64,000 bases of DNA, from the NCBI GenBank assembly GCA_965116325.1, contig OZ220675.1, forward strand, positions 1,550,001 through 1,614,000, given 5' to 3'. The number at the start of each line of letters is the position of its first letter. Position 1 is the stretch's first letter. Below are positions 16,848-24,630 of the stretch, piece by piece. Under the pieces are notes generated by a model that saw nothing but the letters and a program-made list of their open reading frames with translations, was not told the DNA's origin and made no database searches. Made by a program: the position numbers and the translations under genes. This stretch comes from JAGWBF01 sp965116325. GTDB taxonomy: Bacteria; Chloroflexota; Dehalococcoidia; Lucifugimonadales; JAGWBF01.

Positions 16848-17534
16848 CTAGTAGAGGTGGGCCTGGACCGATGAGGACACCAGCATCTCGATGTCCTGGA
16901 TGGACTGGGACATGGCTTGCCCGATGAGGTCCAACTGTCGTACCTGCTTGATCCTGTCCGATGCTTTTTCCAGCTCCTGCTTGGTCAGCAGCTTGTCGAA
17001 TATGCCGCATGCATCGGCCAGGCAGATTATCACCACATCCCTGGGATCGGGGATGGAATCGCTGAACAGGACCTCCATGATTCGACGCTTCACCTCGCGC
17101 TCAGCGTCGCCCTTGACCGCTACGTAGCGCCTGGACTTGAACACCCAAAGGAACCGGTCATCCCGACGCTCCAGGATGCCATTGTCAACGAGCCTGGCAA
17201 GGGCCTCCTCGCGGATGGTCTCAGCGTGGCTGGCAGTCTGCTCCACCCAGTACTTGGCGTCGCGCTGCTCATTAGCTGCAATGTCGGCCAAGGTCGGGTC
17301 CAGGAGGTTGTCGTTCAAGGGTGACTCATCCACCAGCACCAGCTTTTCCAGGTCGGTGTCGATGCGATTCTCCAGGGCCAGGTCCATAAGAACCCCGCCT
17401 GCAAGGGCATAGTTCAACGACCAGTAAGGCACCCGCGCGAAGGTGCCGTCCTTGTCGTTGAGCAGGAGCAGAATTATTTCCTCAGCGAATCGCAGCAAGT
17501 TGACTTCCTTCCTTAGCCAGTGCCTTCGATCCAT
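16848..17534 (-). CDS. GPP34 (GOLPH3-like) family protein
   Basis: A 228-residue protein with the GPP34 pattern: LLRFAEEIILLLLNDKDGTF at the N-terminus, then YALAGGVLMDLALENRIDTD, a winged-helix-like ETIREEALARLVDNGILERRDDRFLWVF and C-terminal helices. Eukaryotic members bind phosphatidylinositol-4-phosphate at the Golgi. The role of bacterial members is unsettled, with membrane association likely. The start ATG at 17534 follows CGGGAG. It is divergent from the MFS gene. Confidence 0.85.
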   Translation of the reverse strand: MDRRHWLRKEVNLLRFAEEIILLLLNDKDGTFARVPYWSLNYALAGGVLMDLALENRIDTDLEKLVLVDESPLNDNLLDPTLADIAANEQRDAKYWVEQTASHAETIREEALARLVDNGILERRDDRFLWVFKSRRYVAVKGDAEREVKRRIMEVLFSDSIPDPRDVVIICLADACGIFDKLLTKQELEKASDRIKQVRQLDLIGQAMSQSIQDIEMLVSSSVQAHLY

Positions 17535-17646
17535 CTCCCGGCCGTTGCCATCGCGGCCCGACGGTCCCGGGAAATCCGCTCATATGATAGCTTAGGATAC
17601 GTTCAGTCCGCAACCCCAGCTATACGAGGAACGGGCCGAGAGCCCG

Positions 17647-17675
17647 TTCTCCATATGCTCCTCGCATTGTATAAT
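17647..17675 (+). promoter_or_regulatory. Possible promoter for the MFS gene
   Basis: Perfect TATAAT (17670-17675) 45 bp before the chosen ATG, with a weak TTCTCC 17 bp upstream. Confidence 0.35.
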
Positions 17676-17719
17676 TGCGGGCGCCTTGCATTATCTTCCT
17701 TTACCTACGCTGGCAGTCG

Positions 17720-19033
17720 ATGGCCTCTGATCACCCTGGCGCCGAAGCCCCACCCCAAGGGGCCCCGCGCCGATTCCCCCGCACTATCGGTGAGCTGAGC
17801 AACGTCTTCTATGGCTGGAAGATGGTTGCCGTCGTCTCCTTCTTGATAGCGGTCATGTCCCTGGGGGTGTTCCAGGGTGTGGGCACTTACATGGTGGCCC
17901 TGGAGAGGCAATTCGGCTGGAGTAGGACTGCCCTGTCGGGAGCTTTTGCCTTTTCCAGGGTTCAGGGGGCAGCCATCGGCCCGGTAGAGGGATACCTGAT
18001 CGACCGCTTCGGGTGCCGTCGCATGATAGTCATAGGCTTTTCCATCATGGGCGTGGGCTTCCTCTTCCTCTCCAGGACCGAGGAGATATGGCAGTTCTAC
18101 CTGGGCTTCATCATCCTCACCCTGGGGTCTGGCTTGGGAGGTTGGCTGGCGTGCGTCACCATCGTCAACAACTGGTTCGTAAGAAAGCGGTCCATTGCTA
18201 TGTCGTCGGCCATGTCCGGCATCCACATCGCCGGTCTGCTGGTGTCCGTCCTTGCCATCGTTGTGGATATCTTTGGCTTCCGCAACGCAACCACGGGCAT
18301 AGGGGTGTTCGTCCTGCTGATCTGTTTGCCGATGACCAAGTTCATTCGGAACCGCCCCGAAGACTATGGCCTTCAGCCCGATGGCAACACCCCCCAGCCG
18401 GCGTCATCCGGCCCAAGTACGACCTTGGGCGAGCCGGAGTTTACCGCGAGGCAGGCGCTGCAGACCCGGGCCTTCTGGATAATCGCCTTCGTGCATCTTT
18501 CTTCCAGCGTAGCTATCGTCTCTTTGGCTCTTCATCTTGTCCCTAAGCTGACCGATATGGGAATGTCTCTCAGCTCCGCCGGAATCGTCGTGCTGACCTA
18601 CACCGCTATCGCGCTGCCCTCTCAGACTTTTGCAGGGTACATTGCGGACCGGATGCCCAAGACGGCTGCCATATTTATATTCATAGCCTTCCAGGCTGTG
18701 GGCATCATGGTGATCGCCCTGGCGGACAGCTTGCCTATGGTGTACCTGTTCGCGGTGCTATACGGTATCGGGTTTGGAGGCCGGGTGCCTCTACTCACCG
18801 CCATAAGGGGAGACTATTTCGGGCGTAAGTCTTTCGCCACCATCATGGGGCTGTCCCAGTTCCCCAACAACCTGGGCATGATCGTAGCCCCCTTATTTGC
18901 CGGGTACATGTTCGACACCACCGGGTCCTACCTCATCCCTTTTTCGGTGTTTGCAGGGCTGACAGCCCTGGGAGGGGCAGTAATCTGGTTCGCCTCCCGG
19001 CCCATGGCGCCTGTGACATCGCCTCGCCCATAA
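17720..19033 (+). CDS. MFS transporter (monocarboxylate/oxalate-formate type)
   Basis: A 437-residue 12-helix major facilitator. An N-terminal cytoplasmic tail of about 30 residues precedes FYGWKMVAVVSFLIAVMSLGVFQGVGTYM. The family turn motif follows as EGYLIDRFGCRRM, then GSGLGGWLACVTIVNNWFVRKRSIAMSSAMSG. A hydrophilic loop (RPEDYGLQPDGNTPQ) separates the two six-helix halves. These features match the monocarboxylate/oxalate-formate antiporter branch, and the substrate is unknown. ATG at 17720 is preferred to an upstream in-frame start at 17675 that would overlap the TATAAT box. Confidence 0.88.
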   Translation: MASDHPGAEAPPQGAPRRFPRTIGELSNVFYGWKMVAVVSFLIAVMSLGVFQGVGTYMVALERQFGWSRTALSGAFAFSRVQGAAIGPVEGYLIDRFGCRRMIVIGFSIMGVGFLFLSRTEEIWQFYLGFIILTLGSGLGGWLACVTIVNNWFVRKRSIAMSSAMSGIHIAGLLVSVLAIVVDIFGFRNATTGIGVFVLLICLPMTKFIRNRPEDYGLQPDGNTPQPASSGPSTTLGEPEFTARQALQTRAFWIIAFVHLSSSVAIVSLALHLVPKLTDMGMSLSSAGIVVLTYTAIALPSQTFAGYIADRMPKTAAIFIFIAFQAVGIMVIALADSLPMVYLFAVLYGIGFGGRVPLLTAIRGDYFGRKSFATIMGLSQFPNNLGMIVAPLFAGYMFDTTGSYLIPFSVFAGLTALGGAVIWFASRPMAPVTSPRP

Positions 19034-19036
19034 AGA

Positions 19037-19064
19037 AAAGCCTGGGCATGAAGGCCCAGGCTTT
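19037..19064 (+). terminator. Bidirectional hairpin terminator
   Basis: Stem of 11 bp (AAAGCCTGGGC / GCCCAGGCTTT) with a six-base loop, between the convergent MFS and LLM genes and 3 bp after the MFS stop. A/T flanks on both sides let it serve both strands. Confidence 0.75.
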
Positions 19065-19094
19065 CCGAAAGGGCTGCGTTAGGCAGGCAGGGGG

Positions 19095-20087
19095 CTAGAC
19101 GCCGGCCTTCACCGCCTTGAAGCTGGGGATCACCTTCTCGGCGAACTGGAGCATCTGGTCCTGGAAGCCCGACAGGGGGCACAAAGGTGTGGCGATAATC
19201 CAGGTGGCCCCTGAATCCACGAATTCGCGCACCTTGCTGATGCACTCCTCGGCGCTGCCCAGTGCGGCGGCCTGCCCAACCAAGTCCTCAGTGGGGGCTT
19301 GGCCGGTGGTGCTCTGCTTATCGGGACGCAGCTCCACGGCAGCTTCCGCCTCGGCTGCGGCCCTGCCTCGGTCCGCGTTCATGTTGAAGCCCACTTCGAC
19401 CACCCAGTCGAAGCCGCTCTGAATGTCCCGGTTCACCTCTTGGGCATACTGCTGGACCAAGGGACGCTTCTCAGCGAACTCCGCCGGTGTGACCATGGGC
19501 ACCGCCCACGCCTCTCCGGAGCTTACAGCGCGGCGAAGGGCCGAGTCGTGACGGCCGTTCACCCAGGTGGGGATGGAGTTGGGTACCGACTTCCTGAGGG
19601 TCATGTTCAGGTTGGTCGTCTTGTTGAACTCGCCCTCGAAAGACACATCATCCTCGGTCCACAGCTTGGCAACCAAATCCATGCCCTCGGTGTTTCTCAT
19701 GGGACGCTCAGGTAGGGCGACGTTCACCGCCTCCAGCTCTATGGGGTATCCGAACCCTGAGGCTGTGCAGAAGATGGCGCGCCCGTTGGAGATGTGGTGG
19801 ACGCTGAGCATCATGCTGCCCACGATGGACGCGTTGTAGAGGGGCATCGCCAGGGGATAAGGCCCCAGCTTGACCCGACTGGTCACTGCTGCTGCCGCCG
19901 CCAGGAAGGGGAAGGCGTTGATCGAAGGAGCCAAGCCTTCGGGCGGGCTGGAGATATGGTCGCTGGTGTGTATCGAATCATAACCTGCTTCCTCCGCACC
20001 GCGGGCTAGGGCCAGCAGCTCGCTTCCTGAAGGCAGGCCCTGGGTCCACGTACCACCCATCAGAACGCCAAATTTCGTATCGGGCAT
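19095..20087 (-). CDS. LLM-class flavin-dependent oxidoreductase
   Basis: A 330-residue bacterial luciferase-like TIM-barrel enzyme, probably FMN- or F420-dependent. Recognisable parts are FGVLMGGTWTQGLPSGSELLALARGAEEAGYDSIHTSDHI at the N-terminus, AAAAAVTSRVKLGPYPLAMPLYN, and the C-terminal APTEDLVGQAAALGSAEECISKVREFVDSGATWIIATPL. Substrate unknown. The start at 20087 (MPDTKFGV) has GAGGAG seven bases upstream. The open frame runs further, to 20381, but that part is not family-like and would overlap the next gene. It has its own promoter. Confidence 0.9.
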   Translation of the reverse strand: MPDTKFGVLMGGTWTQGLPSGSELLALARGAEEAGYDSIHTSDHISSPPEGLAPSINAFPFLAAAAAVTSRVKLGPYPLAMPLYNASIVGSMMLSVHHISNGRAIFCTASGFGYPIELEAVNVALPERPMRNTEGMDLVAKLWTEDDVSFEGEFNKTTNLNMTLRKSVPNSIPTWVNGRHDSALRRAVSSGEAWAVPMVTPAEFAEKRPLVQQYAQEVNRDIQSGFDWVVEVGFNMNADRGRAAAEAEAAVELRPDKQSTTGQAPTEDLVGQAAALGSAEECISKVREFVDSGATWIIATPLCPLSGFQDQMLQFAEKVIPSFKAVKAGV

Positions 20088-20134
20088 GTCTATACTCCTC
20101 TGCTTTGGTCGGATTGGCCGGAAAGAACAAGGGA

Positions 20135-20162
20135 AGTATATCTTCCTAGTGGATAAAGTCAA
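20135..20162 (-). promoter_or_regulatory. Sigma-70-type promoter for the LLM oxidoreductase gene
   Basis: TTGACT (20162-20157), 16-bp spacer, TATACT (20140-20135) on the minus strand, giving a leader of about 40 nt to the ATG at 20087. Confidence 0.6.
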
Positions 20163-20262
20163 CGCGAAACAGGCTGCCCTGACGTTCCATCGCCCGCTCC
20201 CGGAAGCTGTTCCAGCGAGGCATGTGGGGCGATCATGGGGAGCTTTGGCGGGCCGCGAGAGT

Positions 20263-21597
20263 CTAGCCGCCGCCGGGGTAGATGGCGGTGTCGGGATTGA
20301 AGGCAGCCCAGGCGAACCAGAAGTGGTTGCCATGGACGATAGGGTTAAGCACCTTGCCTGCCAGCTCCCCATCCACCGCATGGCCCAGGATGTTCCAGGT
20401 GCTGCCCGTCTGGTCGTCGACGATGCGCCCGTCTTCGTAACCGAAGGTCAGCGTCCTGCCATCCAGGACAGGGTCGAACACCCCGGTGGCGCCCACATTC
20501 CTGGAGAAGGCAAAGTATTCCGAGTCCAGGGCCGACCTTGTGCCGTCCTGGAAGAAGACCACGATCTCCATCCCGCCGACCCGATGGCTTATCACCCGCT
20601 CATCCTCCAGGGTGGAGAAGGGGAATGCCGTAGCAGCGTCGTCGATGGTTACCGCAACAACCCTCTCCTTGGGACGCAGACGTCCGTCGCTATCCCCGTC
20701 GAACAGGAAGGGATCGGTGTTTGGGAGGTCATACTGGATATATGGATTTGTCCCATACTCCCGGCGGAATCCGGTGTCATTGGAGAGCGCCATGCCGTCG
20801 GGGTAGGCGTCCTTGAAGTCCTGCCAGGAGACTATGGGTGCCGAGAGGAAGGTCAGCTGCCGTCCCGCAAGGGCGCCGACCACGGCCTCCCCGGTGAACT
20901 GCTGCCACCAGGACTTGGTCTGGCGGTCGTACATAACAAGGTCGCTGTTGCGCAGGTTGCCCGTTGTGCCGAAGTCCAACACCACCCTTTCCAGGGTGCG
21001 TTCGAAGGCGATGGCCGAGTTGCAGAGGGGGCAGTAGGTGATCACCACCGGCACCCCGGCAACCACATCATTGACGATCTCGTGGTATATCAGGATCTGC
21101 AGCGGGTAAGCCCGGGCATCGCCGTCCAGCTCGAAGGCCATCACCGGCTCTTCGTTGTCCAGGTGGAAATTGGCCTCGTTAAGGGAGACGAATTTCGGGT
21201 CGTCGATGGGCGGGATACCGTCGGGGCGCACGCCTCCCGACCTGAACTCGCTCAGGGGGACCGTGTATCGGCTGAAGTCCGTGTCGCGCCAGTAGCTGGT
21301 GTTGAACCGGGCATCTTCCAGGGCCTTCTCGTAGTCCGGGTCTGGCTCCACCAGGGGTGGGAGTACCGGAGTGGTCGCAGGTGGGGTGCCCTCATCGGTG
21401 GGCAGGGTGGTGCTCTCCGCGCCCTGGGTACTCGGGGCCTCTCGCGTTTCCGTGGAGACCTCCGTCGCAGCAGCTCCCTCGGACGTATTCCCCGACCCGC
21501 ATCCGGCCGCGACTCCAGTTACAGCCATGCCTATCACTATGGCCAGGACCAACCGCCAAAAGCTGTTCCTGGCTGCTCTTCCATGCACCTGGTTCAT
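20263..21597 (-). CDS. DUF3179 lipoprotein
   Basis: A 444-residue exported protein. A lipoprotein signal (WRLVLAIVIGMAVTGVAAGC, Cys33) is followed by a Ser/Thr/Glu/Pro-rich linker of about 60 residues and a DUF3179 domain. Domain landmarks are GIPPIDDPKFVSLNEANFHLDNEEPVMAF, the cysteine pair in VITYCPLCNSAIAFERTL, SWWQQFTGEAVVGALAGRQLTFL and the C-terminal STWNILGHAVDGELAGKVLNPI. DUF3179 has no known function; the CPLC pair may bind metal or be redox active. The start at 21597 is chosen to begin at the signal peptide; the frame is open to 21696. It is divergent from zwf. Confidence 0.88.
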   Translation of the reverse strand: MNQVHGRAARNSFWRLVLAIVIGMAVTGVAAGCGSGNTSEGAAATEVSTETREAPSTQGAESTTLPTDEGTPPATTPVLPPLVEPDPDYEKALEDARFNTSYWRDTDFSRYTVPLSEFRSGGVRPDGIPPIDDPKFVSLNEANFHLDNEEPVMAFELDGDARAYPLQILIYHEIVNDVVAGVPVVITYCPLCNSAIAFERTLERVVLDFGTTGNLRNSDLVMYDRQTKSWWQQFTGEAVVGALAGRQLTFLSAPIVSWQDFKDAYPDGMALSNDTGFRREYGTNPYIQYDLPNTDPFLFDGDSDGRLRPKERVVAVTIDDAATAFPFSTLEDERVISHRVGGMEIVVFFQDGTRSALDSEYFAFSRNVGATGVFDPVLDGRTLTFGYEDGRIVDDQTGSTWNILGHAVDGELAGKVLNPIVHGNHFWFAWAAFNPDTAIYPGGG

Positions 21598-21634
21598 ACC
21601 TGCCCTCAACCTGTTCTGTGAGAAGGGTACTTCG

Positions 21635-21664
21635 TTGACTTCCCTGCGTCCAGATGGGTACGAT
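21635..21664 (+). promoter_or_regulatory. Promoter for zwf
   Basis: TTGACT (21635-21640), 18-bp spacer, TACGAT (21659-21664), about 70 bp ahead of the zwf start. Confidence 0.5.
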
Positions 21665-21733
21665 ACCCGCTGCATTCGATGCTCCCAGCCCAGCATCCTT
21701 GATTAATCGCTAGCCCCGGAGGTGCGTGGAGAG

Positions 21734-23200
21734 ATGGCCGAAAGCACCACATCTGTGGTCATCATGGGAGCCACCGGGGACCTGACCCAAAGGCGTCTCC
21801 TCCCAGAGCTGTTTAACCTGCGACGCAAGGGCAGGCTTCCCGAGCACTTCAGCATCGTTGGGTTCGCCCGCTCCGACTACTCCGACGAAACCTTCAGGCA
21901 GTACTCCTGGGAGAAGATATCCGAGATCGGCTCCCTCTACGCCTCCAGCGAAGAGTGGGTTGAGTTCGCCCGGCACATCCACTATGTCCGGGGAAACGTG
22001 GACTCGGAGCAGGATATGGGAAGCTTGCTGGACCGGCTGCTGGAGCTTGAGGGCGACCTGCGTCCCTCCAATCGACTGTTCTACCTGTCCATTGCCCCCA
22101 GCCTTTACGAAGGGGCCATTCGCAGCCTCAGCGACTGTGGGATCGCCAGGGAAGACACAGGTTGGCGCAGGGCAGTGATCGAGAAACCCTTTGGCCGGGA
22201 CCTGGCATCGGCCCAGCACCTGAACAACACCGTCCGGGAGCTATTCGATGAGCGGCAGGTCTTCCGCATCGACCACTATCTAGGCAAGGAGACGGTGCAG
22301 AACCTCCTGGTGCTCCGGTTTGCAAATGCGGTGTTCGAGCCGGTGTGGAACCGCAATTATGTGGACAACATCCAGATCACCGTTGCCGAAGACCTCTCCG
22401 TGGGAGACCGGGGAGGCTACTACGACGGGTCGGGCGTAGTAAGGGACATGGTGCAGAACCACCTGCTGCAGCTTCTGTCTATCGTAGCTATGGAACCCCC
22501 CAGCGCCATAGATGCCGAGTCCTTGCGGGACAAGAAGGTCGAAGTGCTCAAGGCGATCCGGCGTGGGTCCTCCGACGAGGTTGCCGCCAATGCAGTCCGG
22601 GGCCAATACATGGGCTACCTCAAGGAGAAGGGCGTGGCCCCGGACTCAACCACACCTACCTACGTCGCCATGCGCCTGTACGTGGACAACTGGCGCTGGC
22701 AGGGAGTCCCCTTCTACCTGCGGTCGGGCAAGAGCCTGGCCTCCAAGGTGTCGGAGATATCCATCCAGTTCAAGGCGCCGCCTCACGTGATGTTCTCCCT
22801 GGGGGGTGAGGATCGCTCCTCTTCAAACATTCTATCGGTGTGCGTCCAGCCCAATGAGGGGGCGCACCTGCGCCTGGATGCCAAGATTCCCGGCCAGGAC
22901 TTGCCCCTGAGGCCCGTGGACATGGAGTTCCACTATGACGACGCCTTCAGAGGGCACGAGATTCCCGAAGCCTATCAACGCCTGCTGCAGGATGCCCTGG
23001 AGGGGGATGCAAGGCTGTTCATCAGGAACGACCACATAGAAGAGGCATGGAGCATAGTCGATCCCCTTCTCGAAGGTTGGGAAAGGCCCGACGCACCGGC
23101 CCTCCAGTACTACTGGCCGGGAAGCTGGGGCCCCGATGCTGCCGATGAGTTGCTGGCCCGGGACGGACACCGGTGGCTCCACCTGTGCGGAGACAGCTAG
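21734..23200 (+). CDS. zwf: Glucose-6-phosphate 1-dehydrogenase
   Basis: A 488-residue cytoplasmic enzyme that oxidises glucose-6-phosphate to 6-phosphogluconolactone with NADP, the entry to the oxidative pentose phosphate pathway. The nucleotide-binding motif is VIMGATGDLTQRRLLP near the N-terminus. The active-site signature RIDHYLGKETVQN lies at about 178-190, followed by FEPVWNRNYVDNIQITVAED and VPFYLRSGKSLASKVSEI. Length fits the family. ATG at 21734 has GGAGGT ten bases upstream; an in-frame GTG at 21722 is less likely. It is convergent with trmD, with one base between the stops. Confidence 0.95.
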   Translation: MAESTTSVVIMGATGDLTQRRLLPELFNLRRKGRLPEHFSIVGFARSDYSDETFRQYSWEKISEIGSLYASSEEWVEFARHIHYVRGNVDSEQDMGSLLDRLLELEGDLRPSNRLFYLSIAPSLYEGAIRSLSDCGIAREDTGWRRAVIEKPFGRDLASAQHLNNTVRELFDERQVFRIDHYLGKETVQNLLVLRFANAVFEPVWNRNYVDNIQITVAEDLSVGDRGGYYDGSGVVRDMVQNHLLQLLSIVAMEPPSAIDAESLRDKKVEVLKAIRRGSSDEVAANAVRGQYMGYLKEKGVAPDSTTPTYVAMRLYVDNWRWQGVPFYLRSGKSLASKVSEISIQFKAPPHVMFSLGGEDRSSSNILSVCVQPNEGAHLRLDAKIPGQDLPLRPVDMEFHYDDAFRGHEIPEAYQRLLQDALEGDARLFIRNDHIEEAWSIVDPLLEGWERPDAPALQYYWPGSWGPDAADELLARDGHRWLHLCGDS

Positions 23201-23201
23201 G

Positions 23202-23951
23202 CTACTCGGGCCGATAGCCCAGGGAGCGGAGGTACTCTAGGTCTTCCTTCCCCAGGTCCGCCGTCTCCAGAAGGTCGGGTCGGCTATGAAACGTCCTCAA
23301 CAGGGACTGCCTTCGCCTCCACCGGGAGATCTCGCCGTGGTTGCCCGACAGCAGCACCGGAGGCACCTCTGCGTCTCGGAAGTTCTGGGGTCGAGTGTAA
23401 AGGGGATGCTGCAGCAGGCCGGTAGTCAGCGAGTCCTCCGAAACGCTGTCCTCGGACCCCACAACCCCCGGGACCAAACGCACCACCGCATCCACCACCA
23501 CCAGGGCGGCCAGCTCGCCGCCCGTCAGGATGTAGTCGCCGATGCTCACCTCATCGGTCGCCAGGTGCTCCCGCACCCGCTCATCCACCCCGCCGTAGTG
23601 GCCGCAGACCAGCACCATACCGGCTTTGCCTGCCAGATCCTCGGCCACGCTCTGGGAGAAGACCCGCCCCTGGGGAGACAGAAGGATGACGGGTACATCT
23701 TCGGCATCTGCCGGGGCAAGGCTCTCCAAGGCAGCTTCCACCCCGGCGAATATGGGCTCGGGTTTCATCACCATGCCGGGACCGCCTCCGTACTGGTAAT
23801 CGTCGGCAGTCCTGTGGGGGTCGGTGGTGAACTGGCGGATGTCGTCGATGGACACCCTTACCAGCCCGCTTTCCAGGGCGCGCCCGATCATGCTGGTGTG
23901 CAGGGGAGCATGGAACAGGTCGGGAAACAGGGTCAGGATGTGGATGTTCAT
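23202..23951 (-). CDS. trmD: tRNA (guanine37-N1)-methyltransferase
   Basis: A 249-residue SPOUT methyltransferase that puts the m1G37 mark on tRNAs reading G-starting frames, using S-adenosylmethionine in a trefoil knot. Visible family text: MNIHILTLFPDLF at the start, DYQYGGGPGMVMKPEPI, LVCGHYGGVDERV and SIGDYILTGGELAALVVVDAVVRLVPGVVG. ATG at 23951 is the true start, since the longer open frame to 24116 overlaps moaB and is not family-like. It lies 25 bp after moaB, not in the usual rpsP-rimM-trmD-rplS order; rplS is about 3 kb away on the other strand. Confidence 0.95.
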   Translation of the reverse strand: MNIHILTLFPDLFHAPLHTSMIGRALESGLVRVSIDDIRQFTTDPHRTADDYQYGGGPGMVMKPEPIFAGVEAALESLAPADAEDVPVILLSPQGRVFSQSVAEDLAGKAGMVLVCGHYGGVDERVREHLATDEVSIGDYILTGGELAALVVVDAVVRLVPGVVGSEDSVSEDSLTTGLLQHPLYTRPQNFRDAEVPPVLLSGNHGEISRWRRRQSLLRTFHSRPDLLETADLGKEDLEYLRSLGYRPE

Positions 23952-23976
23952 CGCATGACGCCGGGGGTGCCGCTGC

Positions 23977-24504
23977 TCAGTTGGTACCGCCCCCCTGACC
24001 TGGAAGGTGGGGATGTCCCTGGGCATCGCCCCGGAGAAGCTGGATGGCATGGGGAAGGACCGGCAGAACAACCTCCAGGCACTCGACGACACCCTTGGGG
24101 CTGCCGGGCAGGGCAACGATAAGGGTGCTGCCCCGGGTACCGGCCACGGACCGGCTGATCATAGCCATGGGTGTCTTGCTCAAGGTGCCGGACCTCATGG
24201 CTTCCGCCAGTCCGGGCACCTCCCTGTCGAACACCATCTTGCAGGCTTCGGGGGTCAGGTCTGTGGGCGCCACGCCTGTGCCGCCCGTGGTCACTATCAG
24301 GTCGAGATGATCATCGTCGGCCCATCTCTTGAGGCGGTCGGTGATCATGCCAATATCATCGGAGACGATTTCGTAACGAACCTGCTCGTAGTCGGGAGCG
24401 GGTAGCATCCTGGAGATAGCTTGTCCGCTGGTGTCTTCGCGCTGGCCGTGGAACCCTGCGGTGCTTATGGTGAGGATGCCCAGCTTGAACAAGTGTGCTC
24501 CCAT
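23977..24504 (-). CDS. MoaB/Mog-type molybdenum cofactor protein
   Basis: A 175-residue MoaB/MogA fold protein. It has the molybdopterin-binding loops LDLIVTTGGTGVAPTDLTPEA and TLIVALPGSPKGVVECLEVVLPVLPHAI. Such proteins adenylate molybdopterin or are MoaB-like relatives during molybdenum or tungsten cofactor synthesis. No other moa or moe genes are in the window. ATG at 24504 sits only about 14 nt after the predicted transcription start and has no clear ribosome-binding site. It is upstream of trmD in a two-gene operon. Confidence 0.9.
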   Translation of the reverse strand: MGAHLFKLGILTISTAGFHGQREDTSGQAISRMLPAPDYEQVRYEIVSDDIGMITDRLKRWADDDHLDLIVTTGGTGVAPTDLTPEACKMVFDREVPGLAEAMRSGTLSKTPMAMISRSVAGTRGSTLIVALPGSPKGVVECLEVVLPVLPHAIQLLRGDAQGHPHLPGQGGGTN

Positions 24505-24524
24505 GCGGTCTTTGTGGTGGTTTC

Positions 24525-24553
24525 ATGTTAGAAACCCAGCTAGATGCTGTCAA
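24525..24553 (-). promoter_or_regulatory. Promoter for the moaB-trmD operon
   Basis: Perfect TTGACA (24553-24548), 17-bp spacer, TAACAT (24530-24525) on the minus strand, close to the ATG at 24504. Confidence 0.5.
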
Positions 24554-24630
24554 CCTGAAGCACCTGCTTTCAGCCTTTCCAATCCCAGGCTGGGAGAGTA
24601 TCCTACGGAAATCCAAACCGGAGGTGCTGA

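Noticed and set aside
20086..21621. 511-codon plus-strand open frame opposite the DUF3179 gene
   Set aside because: Shadow of a GC-rich gene: no family-like sequence, and it covers the opposite strand of a clear lipoprotein gene.
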